Origin: an uncultured Lachnospiraceae bacterium
GTDB taxonomy: Bacteria; Bacillota; Clostridia; Lachnospirales; Lachnospiraceae
Direction of reading: 5' to 3'
Assembly (NCBI GenBank): GCA_934320845.1
Contig: CAKRFU010000022.1
Span: 1 to 46,210 of the forward strand
Length of the DNA: 46,210 bases
The notes under the pieces: model-generated
What the model was told of the DNA's origin: nothing
What the model saw: the letters and a program-made list of their open reading frames with translations, nothing else
Databases searched by the model: none
Part shown: positions 35,927 through 44,020 of the stretch, one piece after another
How the letters are laid out: each line of letters opens with the position of its first letter
Position numbering within the stretch: the stretch's first letter is position 1
Translations under genes and position numbers: made by a program

Positions 35927-37626
35927 ACATATGGCAATATGTCATCAAGCAGTTTTGAAATAACCGGAGCAGCAATCGTGCCTCCATAATAAATCCCCTG
36001 AGGTTCATCAATAAGTACAAGTGCTATAACCTTTGGATTATCCGCCGGTGCAAACCCCATGCATGATGCAACATATTTTCCGCTTCTTCTCGGAAGTTTT
36101 TCTGAAGTTCCTGTCTTAGCACCGACTTTATATCCATCTACGGCAGCTTTTTTCCCTCCGCCTTCACTGACCACCGACTCAAGTATTTTTTTCATTACTT
36201 CCGATGTATCTTTAGATATTACATTTTTCTGTGCATTATATCTTATTGTATATTTTCTGTTCTTTTGTTCATCTAAAATCTTTACTCCAAAATGCGGAGT
36301 TATCATATTTCCACCGTTTATCACGGCACTTATTGTTGTTATAAGACGAATTGGTGATAACTGGAACGACTGTCCGAACGACATTGTAGCAAGTTCCACT
36401 TCACCGACATTTTTCTGCTGGTGCATGATTGTCACCGCTTCCCCCGGAACGTCTATTCCTGTTCTGTCCAAAACCGAAAACTTTTTCAGATACTTAAACA
36501 TATTGGCTACACCAAGCCTTTGACCTACCTCCATAAAAACCGGATTGCATGAATTTTGTACGCCCTGCGCAAATGTTTCTGTTCCGTGGCCGGTTGTCTT
36601 ATGACACCTTATTTTTCTGTCGCCGACAATCTTGTATCCCGGACAGTTAAATGTGTCCGTAATTTTTACAACTCCCTGCTCATATGCCGCCGTTGCCGTA
36701 AAAACCTTAAATGTAGAACCGGGTTCATATGTATCACATACACACCCGTTTCGCCACATATCATTTAATTTCTGATTTAGTTCTTTTTGACTTAACTTTT
36801 TCTTACCATTAATGTCATACGGCTTATTAAGATTAAACTCAGGGACATTTACCATTGCAAATATTTCACCGTTATTCGGATTCATCACAAGAATTTTAAC
36901 ATTTTTTGCTTCTTTTGCTTCCATGACATTCTTTGCTGCCTGCGTTGCAAACTTTTGGATATTTATATCAATACTTGTGAAAAGATCTTTTCCCTGTTTG
37001 GGTTCAATTCTCTCTTCTGCTCTCTTATCAACCTCAATTCCTCTTGCGTTTGTAGTTGTCAGAATATACCCCGGCTCTCCTTTTAAATATTTTTCATATT
37101 TAACTTCAAGTCCAAGAATGCCTTGATTGTCAGCTCCGGTAAATCCAATCACTTTTGATGCAAGCGAATTGAACGGATAAGTTCTCTTATAATCTTCGTC
37201 AACCATAACTCCGTCCATCTCGAGATTTCTAATTTTATCAGATATAACTTTTTCAACATTAGATTTTATTTTTTCTCTTGATGAAACTTTATTAACTTTT
37301 TTTCTTATCTCATTCTCATCAATTTCAAGAATCGCTGATAAGTTCTTTATCACCTTCTCCGGCTGTTTTATTTGATTATGTATCACTGAAATAGTTGAAA
37401 CAGATTTATTTCCTGCAAGGACAATTCCATTCCTGTCAAGAATCTTTCCTCTGCTTCCCTTGATACTTCTTTCTCTTTGCTGAACTGCTTTTGCTCTTTC
37501 TCCATAATAATCAGCCCGGTATATCATAAGATATACAAGTCTTCCAACAAGCATAAATAAACAAAAGCAAACCACAATAAACACAAAAAATAACCGTTGC
37601 TTTTGTGGTGTTTTACAATACTTCAT
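35902..37626 (-). CDS. Class B penicillin-binding protein (FtsI/SpoVD-type), second of two
   Basis: Septal transpeptidase, 574 residues. An N-terminal cytoplasmic stretch and one membrane segment (residues ~11-35) precede the PBP dimerisation domain ('RGKILDRNGIVLAGN') and a transpeptidase domain with SxxK 'YEPGSTFKVFTA' near residue 305, SxN 'QNSCNPVFMEVG' and KTG 'VGAKTGTSEKLPRRSG'. No PASTA domains. The protein stops right after the transpeptidase fold in 'DARGKSR', encoded by a dispersed repeat copy, so the native C-terminus may have been replaced. It follows another class B PBP by 69 bases. All catalytic motifs are intact, so it is not called a pseudogene. Confidence 0.93.
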   Translation of the reverse strand: MKYCKTPQKQRLFFVFIVVCFCLFMLVGRLVYLMIYRADYYGERAKAVQQRERSIKGSRGKILDRNGIVLAGNKSVSTISVIHNQIKQPEKVIKNLSAILEIDENEIRKKVNKVSSREKIKSNVEKVISDKIRNLEMDGVMVDEDYKRTYPFNSLASKVIGFTGADNQGILGLEVKYEKYLKGEPGYILTTTNARGIEVDKRAEERIEPKQGKDLFTSIDINIQKFATQAAKNVMEAKEAKNVKILVMNPNNGEIFAMVNVPEFNLNKPYDINGKKKLSQKELNQKLNDMWRNGCVCDTYEPGSTFKVFTATAAYEQGVVKITDTFNCPGYKIVGDRKIRCHKTTGHGTETFAQGVQNSCNPVFMEVGQRLGVANMFKYLKKFSVLDRTGIDVPGEAVTIMHQQKNVGEVELATMSFGQSFQLSPIRLITTISAVINGGNMITPHFGVKILDEQKNRKYTIRYNAQKNVISKDTSEVMKKILESVVSEGGGKKAAVDGYKVGAKTGTSEKLPRRSGKYVASCMGFAPADNPKVIALVLIDEPQGIYYGGTIAAPVISKLLDDILPYVDARGKSR

Positions 37627-37695
37627 AAATAACCCTCTCTTATGATCCGGCTATTAAGTATTTTATTACACTCATTTGTTTTTATGCACCGTCAA

Positions 37696-39672
37696 TCAAT
37701 TATTTGCAGTTTTTTTGCTTTTGGCAACCCCATAATTTGAAGTTGTATAGCCACCTGCCGGAACTTCCAAAATGGAATTTCCCTTTTTGGTTGATGGGAT
37801 AGTGATTGCTTTGGCATCACTTGATCTGCCTGATTCTTTATATATACCTAACATTGGAAGAACATCTTTAAGTACCTCACTTGCAAACTCAGTTGCATAT
37901 GTACTGTGAGCCTGATCTTTTACATGAGGCTCATCTATAACTACATATATTGCAAGTTCAGGTTTATCAACTGGAGTAAATCCTGCAAAAGATACAAGAT
38001 ATTTCTTTTTGGTAATTGGATGTTTTTCGGCTGTTCCTGTTTTTCCGCCAATCACATAGCCTTTTACTCTTGCCGGGCTTGCAGTACCCTCATCATCCTC
38101 TACAGTCTTTTCAAGATATTTTCTTATAAATTTGCTTGTATCCTCCGAGATAACTCTTTTTACCAGCATATTGTCGTTTGATGATACAACTGCGCCATTC
38201 TGCGAATCAATTTCCTTTACAACATGCGGCTGATAATAATTTCCGCCATTTATTGTCGCACAGAAAGCTGAGGCAAGCTGAATCATCGTAACTGTCTGAC
38301 CCTGTCCAAAACTTGATGTCGCAAGTTCCACCTGATGCATGTTTTCTTTACTGAATATTCCGCCGACAGCTTCCCCCGGAAGGTCAATCCCCGTCTTTGC
38401 ACCAAAACCAAAACTTCTTACATACTTTGTAAACTTGTTGACACCTAGATCTGCTGCCATCTGCATCATAACATCATTGCACGACTTCATCAAAGCCTTG
38501 CATGGATCAATATTTTTATGACCGCCTATAGCATGAGCCACACATTTAATGTATGTTGTTCCTATCTGCTGTCCCCCGTCACAAAAATAATGTTTTCCGT
38601 CATATGATGCCCCCTCATCAAAACTAGCCGCAACTGTTATCGGTTTAAATGTAGAACCCGGTTCATACGCATCTGAAATGCAATAGTTCCTCCATAAACT
38701 TTGCAATAATTCTCCCTTTTTTTTCGAAGACATTTTAGCGAGTTTTTCTTTTGAATAAATTTTTGATAAATCCCTAGGATTATTCAAATCATAACTCGGA
38801 TAATCTGCCATTGCATATATTTCCCCATTCTGCGGATTCATCAAAATAACTCCCATATTTTTAGAACCGGTATCTTCCTGAAACTTCTTCATTTTCTTCT
38901 CAAGAACACCCTGCACATTTATATCTATGGTAGATACTACATTGTTTCCGTTTTGTGCCTCTTTTACTTTCTCTACAAGATTCAAATTTGAATCATAATA
39001 TCCAAAGCTCTTGCCGTTAACACCATTTAAACTTGAATTATACCAGCTCTCAATTCCTCCGAGACCCTGTCCGTCAGAAGAGCAGAAACCAAGAACCGTA
39101 CTCGCAACCTGCGAATACGGATATGTTCTCAAATATTTTTCTTCAAACCACACACCAATAATCTTACTGTCATCCTTTGAGAGTTCTTTAAACTGCTCTA
39201 CAATTCTTCTGCTCAACTGTGTGTATTTTTTCATAGGATAATACATGGAATCTGATTTTTTAGATAATATTTTATAAAATGTACTCTCCTTTATTCCGAA
39301 AATCTTTTCCAATGCCGCTGCAGTTGCCTTTTTATAATCATCGCTTTTTTTATCCTTATCAGCATCCAGTATCTGCTTAGGCTCTAATATAAGGTCATAT
39401 ACCTTTGTACTCTTTGCAAGTGTATTTCCATTTCTGTCAACAATATCCCCTCTTTTATACGGAATGACCTTGTTAACATAACTTTGTTGTGCCAGAACTT
39501 CTTTTTTATACTCTGTACCTTTGTTTACATTTAAGTATATTATTCTTCCCGTTGCACAAACAATAAGGACAAAAACGATAAACATCGCTGCATATAATCT
39601 CCACCTTGATTGCCGTCTTATTCTGCTAATATTCCTCTTTCTAATATTTTTCTTTGCCGTCTTGTCCATCAT
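37696..39672 (-). CDS. Class B penicillin-binding protein (FtsI/SpoVD-type), first of two
   Basis: Septal peptidoglycan transpeptidase, 658 residues. A basic N-terminus (RKRNISRIRRQSRWR) and a membrane segment near residues 27-47 precede the dimerisation domain ('KRGDIVDRNGNTLAKS') and the transpeptidase with 'YEPGSTFKPITVAA', 'MKSCNDVMMQMA' and 'IGGKTGTAEKHPITK'. A ~55-residue Ser/Lys/Gly-rich tail follows the domain; I do not see a PASTA repeat. GAGG lies 6 bases before the ATG. Between ftsL and a second PBP; one copy may be vegetative FtsI and the other SpoVD, but the sequence alone does not decide. Confidence 0.94.
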   Translation of the reverse strand: MMDKTAKKNIRKRNISRIRRQSRWRLYAAMFIVFVLIVCATGRIIYLNVNKGTEYKKEVLAQQSYVNKVIPYKRGDIVDRNGNTLAKSTKVYDLILEPKQILDADKDKKSDDYKKATAAALEKIFGIKESTFYKILSKKSDSMYYPMKKYTQLSRRIVEQFKELSKDDSKIIGVWFEEKYLRTYPYSQVASTVLGFCSSDGQGLGGIESWYNSSLNGVNGKSFGYYDSNLNLVEKVKEAQNGNNVVSTIDINVQGVLEKKMKKFQEDTGSKNMGVILMNPQNGEIYAMADYPSYDLNNPRDLSKIYSKEKLAKMSSKKKGELLQSLWRNYCISDAYEPGSTFKPITVAASFDEGASYDGKHYFCDGGQQIGTTYIKCVAHAIGGHKNIDPCKALMKSCNDVMMQMAADLGVNKFTKYVRSFGFGAKTGIDLPGEAVGGIFSKENMHQVELATSSFGQGQTVTMIQLASAFCATINGGNYYQPHVVKEIDSQNGAVVSSNDNMLVKRVISEDTSKFIRKYLEKTVEDDEGTASPARVKGYVIGGKTGTAEKHPITKKKYLVSFAGFTPVDKPELAIYVVIDEPHVKDQAHSTYATEFASEVLKDVLPMLGIYKESGRSSDAKAITIPSTKKGNSILEVPAGGYTTSNYGVAKSKKTANN

Positions 39673-39692
39673 GTTAATCCTCTGTCGAAACG

Positions 39693-40223
39693 CTATTTAT
39701 TTTTTTGCGCCACAGGTATATCAGCATATTGCTTTACCATATCACTTTTTTTATTCTTATATTTATACACCTGATTGTTCTCTGCTCTTACCATATTAAG
39801 TTTTCTTGTAGCTCTTTTGTATATCTTGGCAAGATCTACACCGTTTAATATTTCCTCGTATTTTTCATTGTTTAAAGTTTTCTGCTCCTGAATTTCAGTC
39901 TGAAGCGAAACGACCTGTTTCTTCAGTGCTACACTTTTATTTTGTATATTTATAAATGACGCTGCCACTGCTATCAGAACGACAGACACACAAGCTATAA
40001 AAATTATATTTCCGACAGACACACCCGGTACTGCAATGTTTCCGGGATTTAACTGTCTCTTTCTTCTTTTTTCACGTTCAATTCTTTCTTCTTCTCTTCT
40101 GTTTGGAACAGCGTTAAGCTGTCTTGCTGTGTTTCCATCCACATATGTACTCTTTCTATAATTTGGAATATGTCTTTTTTCATATCTTTCGTACTGATAA
40201 TTATTTTTAGTTTCAGTTGACAT
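39693..40223 (-). CDS. ftsL: FtsL-like cell division protein
   Basis: Small bitopic protein in the FtsL slot between rsmH and the PBP. A ~75-residue charged cytoplasmic tail rich in Arg/Lys/Glu, one membrane segment (about residues 71-91, 'IIFIACVSVVLIAVAASFI'), then a short extracellular coiled coil ('KSVALKKQVVSLQTEIQEQK'). Sequence conservation in this family is low, so the call rests on topology, length and position. GGAGGAG precedes the ATG. It would form the FtsL-DivIC-DivIB complex with the divIB product downstream. Confidence 0.8.
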   Translation of the reverse strand: MSTETKNNYQYERYEKRHIPNYRKSTYVDGNTARQLNAVPNRREEERIEREKRRKRQLNPGNIAVPGVSVGNIIFIACVSVVLIAVAASFINIQNKSVALKKQVVSLQTEIQEQKTLNNEKYEEILNGVDLAKIYKRATRKLNMVRAENNQVYKYKNKKSDMVKQYADIPVAQKNK

Positions 40224-40241
40224 AAAGCTCCTCCTGCTATT

Positions 40242-41177
40242 TTAGTTGTGCTCAAATATTCTTAATTTAGCGCTTTTTGAACGCGGATTTTTTTCCATTT
40301 CTTCCTCCGTAGGAAGTATAGGTTTTCTTGTAATAATTTTTCCTTTCGGTTTTCTTCCACATACGCAAACTGGAAAATCCGGTGGACAAATACACGGATT
40401 TTGTGCCGTTCTGAATGCATTCTTTACAATTCTGTCTTCTAACGAATGAAAGGTAATTATACAAAATCTCCCACCCGGATTTAATAAATCTATCATATCA
40501 TTAATGTTTTTTTTCAGAACATCAAGTTCATGATTTACTTCTATCCTTATAGCCTGAAATGTTCTCTTCGCCGGATGTCCACCCTGCTTTTTCATTTTCA
40601 TAGGAATAGCATGGTCAACTATCTCAGCAAGACGTTTAGTTGTCAATATCGGGCTTTTCTGTCTTTCAATGACTATATGTTTTGCTATATTTTTAGCAAA
40701 TTTATCTTCACCATAATCCTTAATAATATGAAATAGTTCATTTTCTGAATATTCATTTACAACTGTCTCGGCCGACAATGGCTGCCTGTTATCCATACGC
40801 ATATCAAGCGGTGCATCCAGCCTGTATGAAAATCCTCTTTCTGCTGTATCTAACTGAAATGAAGACACGCCAAGATCTAATGTGATCCCATCAACTCCTG
40901 AAACTCCAAGTTCATCCATAACCTGAGTCATATCTGAATAATTTCTTCTGACAATGGTAACTATATCACCATATTTTTCTAATCGTTTTGTGCTTGCTTC
41001 TATGGCATCCTCATCCTGATCTATACCTATAAACCTGCCATCTTTTCCAAGCTTTTCACATACATGCATGGCATGCCCCGCTCCGCCAAGCGTTCCATCC
41101 ACATATGTCCCGTCTTTCTTAATATCAAGTCCTTCAATAACCTCATCAAGAAGAACTGACTTATGAACAAATTCCAT
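40242..41177 (-). CDS. rsmH: 16S rRNA (cytosine(1402)-N4)-methyltransferase
   Basis: Methylates C1402 of 16S rRNA (formerly MraW). Visible motifs are '[18 protein letters not shown]', the SAM loop '[20 protein letters not shown]', '[14 protein letters not shown]', '[20 protein letters not shown]' and '[19 protein letters not shown]'. 311 residues from the ATG at 41177, where GGAGG stands 5 bases upstream; an in-frame TTG at 41189 lies before the ribosome site and is rejected. Second gene of the dcw cluster. Confidence 0.97.
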   Translation of the reverse strand: MEFVHKSVLLDEVIEGLDIKKDGTYVDGTLGGAGHAMHVCEKLGKDGRFIGIDQDEDAIEASTKRLEKYGDIVTIVRRNYSDMTQVMDELGVSGVDGITLDLGVSSFQLDTAERGFSYRLDAPLDMRMDNRQPLSAETVVNEYSENELFHIIKDYGEDKFAKNIAKHIVIERQKSPILTTKRLAEIVDHAIPMKMKKQGGHPAKRTFQAIRIEVNHELDVLKKNINDMIDLLNPGGRFCIITFHSLEDRIVKNAFRTAQNPCICPPDFPVCVCGRKPKGKIITRKPILPTEEEMEKNPRSKSAKLRIFEHN

Positions 41178-41198
41178 AATTTCCTCCAAATATATTTT

Positions 41199-41627
41199 TT
41201 ACAGCGATATTCCAAGCTCATCCATAGTTTCTTCAACTCCGGCACTCTCTTCAAGTTCTTCCTCTGCCTCAAGTCTTGACTTATCCCATATCTCAACCCG
41301 GTTCATCATCCCAAGAAAAATCACATCTTTCTCTAATGCGGCACATTCTCTAAGTATGCCTGGAATAATAATTCTTCCCTGCTTGTCCGGAGTGACTTCC
41401 ATAGCTTTTGATAAAAACTGACGCTGTATCCTTCTGGTATTCTGACTTGACGAAAGTCCTTTAAGCTTGTCTACAAAATCCTGCCACTCATTTGACGGAT
41501 ATAAAAAAAGACAGCCATCAAGACCTTTCGTTATAACGAACGTATCTCCTAACTCGTTTCGATATTTGGCAGGAATGATTATTCTGCCTTTAGTGTCAAT
41601 AGTATGTTCATATTGACCCATAAACAT
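41199..41627 (-). CDS. mraZ: Transcriptional regulator MraZ
   Basis: AbrB-like ring-forming DNA-binding protein that controls the dcw cluster and its own gene. Two swapped-hairpin domains are seen: 'HTIDTKGRIIIPAKYRNEL' and 'VTPDKQGRIIIPGILRECA'. 142 residues from the ATG at 41627 (MFMGQYEHT), which matches family starts; GGGTG lies 5 bases upstream. The leader carries four TGG-type boxes expected for MraZ. First gene of the mraZ-rsmH-ftsL-PBP operon. Confidence 0.95.
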   Translation of the reverse strand: MFMGQYEHTIDTKGRIIIPAKYRNELGDTFVITKGLDGCLFLYPSNEWQDFVDKLKGLSSSQNTRRIQRQFLSKAMEVTPDKQGRIIIPGILRECAALEKDVIFLGMMNRVEIWDKSRLEAEEELEESAGVEETMDELGISL

Positions 41628-41633
41628 ATAATC

Positions 41634-41679
41634 ACCCACTTTCAACCACTTTTATGCAATTTGTCCCCACTTTTAACCA
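41634..41679 (-). promoter_or_regulatory. Four MraZ-type boxes upstream of mraZ
   Basis: On the minus strand TGGTT(41675-41679)-aaaag-TGGGG(41665-41669) and TGGTT(41644-41648)-gaaag-TGGGT(41634-41638): two pairs with 10-base step, the pairs 21 bases apart. MraZ of other bacteria binds TGGGN or AAAGTGG-like direct repeats with helical spacing. They lie between the -10 box and the start codon, suiting autorepression. Confidence 0.65.
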
Positions 41680-41691
41680 TTTACATTCACT

Positions 41692-41720
41692 ATAATATAA
41701 CTTTTCCCCACATTTGGCAA
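41692..41720 (-). promoter_or_regulatory. Sigma-A promoter of the mraZ/dcw operon
   Basis: TTGCCA (41715-41720), 17-base spacer, TATTAT (41692-41697) on the minus strand; the expected start site falls near 41685, just before the MraZ boxes. Confidence 0.75.
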
Positions 41721-41816
41721 GGGTATGACAACAAAAAGACATATTTTTTTGTATACATTTTTTTCCAGCAGAACGTATATTTCGTATAAATAATCACCGT
41801 AAAATTTATTAGTCAT

Positions 41817-41845
41817 AAAAAAGGGCACTGCCTGCGCTAGTGCCC
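41817..41845 (-). terminator. Minus-strand intrinsic terminator upstream of the dcw promoter
   Basis: GGGCACT and AGTGCCC arms (41823-41829/41839-41845), 9-base loop, followed on the minus strand by TTTTTT (41817-41822). No minus-strand gene ends here; it would stop transcripts entering the dcw operon from the right, or end a short leader or small RNA. Confidence 0.75.
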
Positions 41846-41878
41846 TAGCAAGAATTTCTTTGAAATTCTTGTTGGCAC
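41840..41878 (-). repeat. 10-bp perfect hairpin competing with the terminator
   Basis: Arms 41849-41858 (CAAGAATTTC) and 41862-41871 with a 3-base loop; an outer GTGCC/GGCAC pair (41840-41844/41874-41878) uses bases that also form the terminator stem, so the two folds exclude each other. Confidence 0.55.
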
Positions 41879-41918
41879 ACCACTACATTACAGCATTTTC
41901 CTATTCCATAAAAAAAAC

Positions 41919-41947
41919 TTGACACAAGTCTGATTTCGGACTATAGT
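41919..41947 (+). promoter_or_regulatory. Sigma-A promoter of marR-MATE
   Basis: Consensus TTGACA (41919-41924), 17-base spacer, TATAGT (41942-41947). It predicts a start near 41954 and a ~110-base leader to the marR ATG. Confidence 0.8.
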
Positions 41948-41972
41948 ATTCTGAGTACGAAATCAGACTTGT
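41924..41972. promoter_or_regulatory. Paired MarR-type operator
   Basis: Two 15-base arms (ACAAGTCTGATTTCG at 41924-41938 and its exact complement at 41958-41972) face each other across 19 bases containing the -10 box. Each arm with its inner flank reads AGTCTGATTTCG(G/T)ACT, a short AGT..ACT dyad. The left site fills the promoter spacer and the right site covers the start of transcription, as expected for autorepression by the adjacent MarR protein (inference). Confidence 0.7.
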
Positions 41973-42062
41973 AACTTTATACCGCAAAAAAATCATTTGC
42001 AAAGCAAGCAGTTTTGCAACTTAGAAATACAGCTTATTATTATGAAAGGTACGGTGATTTAT

Positions 42063-42557
42063 ATGCAGGAGAAAATTTATAAGCATGACTTATATTCGGA
42101 TGAAGTACCGACAATAAGCCATGCTCTTGCCGGATTCAATAAATTTTATAAAGAAATAAATGATATTTATCATGAAATCGCACTAAATGCCGGTTTGTCA
42201 GACAGTTCATTTGATATTTTATATTCTATTTTTGAACTAGGCGACGGCTGTCTTCAAAGTGACATACGAAAAATATCATTTTTACCAAAACAGACAATAA
42301 ACTCATCCATACATAATCTTGAAAAAAAAGGTTATATATATTTTTCAAATGGTACCGGTCGTACAAAACACATAAATCTGACTGATGAAGGTAAACTACT
42401 TATACGTGAAAAAATTTATCCTATCATAAAATGTGAAAATAATTCCTTTTCATTATTAACCGAACAGGAACAGACATTTGTACTTAATATTTTTGATAAA
42501 TATATCAGCTCTTTACACACTGAATTTAATAAACTTAAAAATTTACATCGGAGGTAA
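42063..42557 (+). CDS. MarR family transcriptional regulator
   Basis: Winged-helix regulator of 164 residues. An N-terminal dimerisation helix is followed by the DNA-binding part: 'DSSFDILYSIFELGDGCLQS', 'ISFLPKQTINSSIHNLEKKG' (recognition helix) and the wing 'IYFSNGTGRTKHINLTDEGK', typical of MarR. I start at the ATG at 42063 (MQEKIYKHD), with a weak GGTG 6 bases upstream; a further ATG at 42042 lacks a ribosome site. The MATE gene begins 2 bases after its stop. The upstream paired operator suggests it represses its own operon and responds to a transported compound, which cannot be named. Confidence 0.9.
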   Translation: MQEKIYKHDLYSDEVPTISHALAGFNKFYKEINDIYHEIALNAGLSDSSFDILYSIFELGDGCLQSDIRKISFLPKQTINSSIHNLEKKGYIYFSNGTGRTKHINLTDEGKLLIREKIYPIIKCENNSFSLLTEQEQTFVLNIFDKYISSLHTEFNKLKNLHRR

Positions 42558-42559
42558 TC

Positions 42560-43864
42560 ATGGCAATTCAATTATCAGAACATTTTACATTTAAAAAACT
42601 ATTAAAATTTGTGTATCCGTCCATAGTAATGATGATATTTACATCAATTTACAGTGTTGTTGACGGATTGTTCGTATCTAATTTTGTAGGTAAAACAGCA
42701 CTTGCCGCCATCAATCTTATACTCCCTTTTGTTATGGGATTAAGTGCTCTTGGATTTATGATGGGAACAGGCGGAAGCGCAATAGTTGCCAAAACACTCG
42801 GAGAAAAGAAAAATAAGAAGGCAAACGAATATTTCTCGTTGATTGTATACACCACAATTATAGGCGGACTTGCTTTCGCCATACTTGGCGCAATATTTGT
42901 GCGCCCCGTAAGCATTGCGCTTGGCGCAAGCGGAAAACTTCTCGAAAACTGTGTATTATATGGAAGAATCACTTTTATCTCACTTATGCCATTTATGCTC
43001 CAAAATGTTTTTCAGAGCTTTTTTGTAACCGCTGAGAAACCAAAACTCGGACTTTTTGTAATCGTAGCTGCCGGAGTAACCAATATGGTTCTTGATTATA
43101 TATTTGTTGCACTATTGGGATTTGGTTTAGCCGGAGCCGCAATTGCAACTGTATGTGGAGAGTGCATCGGAGGTCTTCTGCCGCTTTTTTATTTTGCCCG
43201 AAAAAATTCAAGTCCTCTGAAACTCGGAAAAACGCATTTTTATGGAAAAGTTCTTTTAAAAACATGTACCAACGGTTCCTCTGAACTTATGACAAACCTT
43301 TCAAGTTCAATCGTAAATTCACTTTATAATTTACAGCTCATGAAATTTGCCGGAGAAAACGGTGTAGCCGCATATGGAACAATCATGTATGTCAACTTTA
43401 TTTTTGTTGCGATATTTATAGGATATTCTATTGGAAGTGCACCTATTATCAGTTATCACTATGGTGCACAAAACCACGATGAGTTAAAAAATCTTTCCAA
43501 AAAAAGTCTAACTCTCATCTGTATATGGGCCGTATCAATATTTGCACTCGCACAATTACTTGCAGCACCCGCTTCAAAATTATTTGTCGGATACGACCAA
43601 TCTCTATATAAAATGACTGTTTCAGGATTTAGGATTTACTGTCTCGCATTCCTTATAAACGGTTATAACATATTTGGTTCGTCATTCTTTACAGCTTTAA
43701 ATAACGGACCTATATCAGCAGCTATTTCATTTTTAAGAACACTTGTATTTCAGCTTTCTGCCGTTTTGTTGCTGCCTGTAATTTTAGGCATAAATGGTAT
43801 ATGGCTGTCCGTTGCCGTTGCCGAACTTTTTACGCTTTGCGTTACAGCAACTTTCTTTATCTGA
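42560..43864 (+). CDS. MATE family efflux transporter, C-terminus shortened by in-frame TGA
   Basis: Polytopic membrane exporter of about twelve helices and 434 residues, moving drugs or toxic organics with sodium or protons. The N-terminus 'FVYPSIVMMIFTSIYSVVDG' and 'FVSNFVGKTALAAINLILP' are MATE hallmarks. GGAGG sits within the end of marR. After the TGA (43862-43864) the same frame continues with 'KSKYYHYI' to a TAA at 43889-43891; such basic/aromatic endings are usual for this subgroup, so the stop looks like a recent nonsense change removing only the cytoplasmic tail. Probably still functional. Substrate unknown. Confidence 0.9.
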   Translation: MAIQLSEHFTFKKLLKFVYPSIVMMIFTSIYSVVDGLFVSNFVGKTALAAINLILPFVMGLSALGFMMGTGGSAIVAKTLGEKKNKKANEYFSLIVYTTIIGGLAFAILGAIFVRPVSIALGASGKLLENCVLYGRITFISLMPFMLQNVFQSFFVTAEKPKLGLFVIVAAGVTNMVLDYIFVALLGFGLAGAAIATVCGECIGGLLPLFYFARKNSSPLKLGKTHFYGKVLLKTCTNGSSELMTNLSSSIVNSLYNLQLMKFAGENGVAAYGTIMYVNFIFVAIFIGYSIGSAPIISYHYGAQNHDELKNLSKKSLTLICIWAVSIFALAQLLAAPASKLFVGYDQSLYKMTVSGFRIYCLAFLINGYNIFGSSFFTALNNGPISAAISFLRTLVFQLSAVLLLPVILGINGIWLSVAVAELFTLCVTATFFI

Positions 43865-43922
43865 AAAAGCAAATATTATCACTATATATAATGGTGTGGC
43901 AAAAAAATCTTTTAAAAAAACA

Positions 43923-43965
43923 GGTGGGTTATCACACTAATCAGCAATCAGTGTGATAACCCACC
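43923..43965. terminator. Strong convergent terminator between MATE and lgt
   Basis: Perfect 16-bp stem (GGTGGGTTATCACACT and complement, loop of 11). On the minus strand TGTTTTTTT follows, making it a good terminator for lgt; on the plus strand the T-run is poorer, but it can still end the MATE transcript. Confidence 0.85.
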
Positions 43966-44020
43966 TTCGTATTTAATCTGTCTTATAATTTTTTATTTAT
44001 AATCCAAATACATCCACTAT

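Noticed and set aside
35667..36020. 117-residue minus-strand frame running through repeat copy B
   Set aside because: It overlaps the 5' part of mraY and the 3' part of the PBP in other frames; openness is explained by chance and the repeat, with no family likeness.
35902..37626. Calling the second PBP a pseudogene because of its repeat-derived end
   Set aside because: All catalytic motifs and the full transpeptidase fold are intact; only a few terminal residues are affected.
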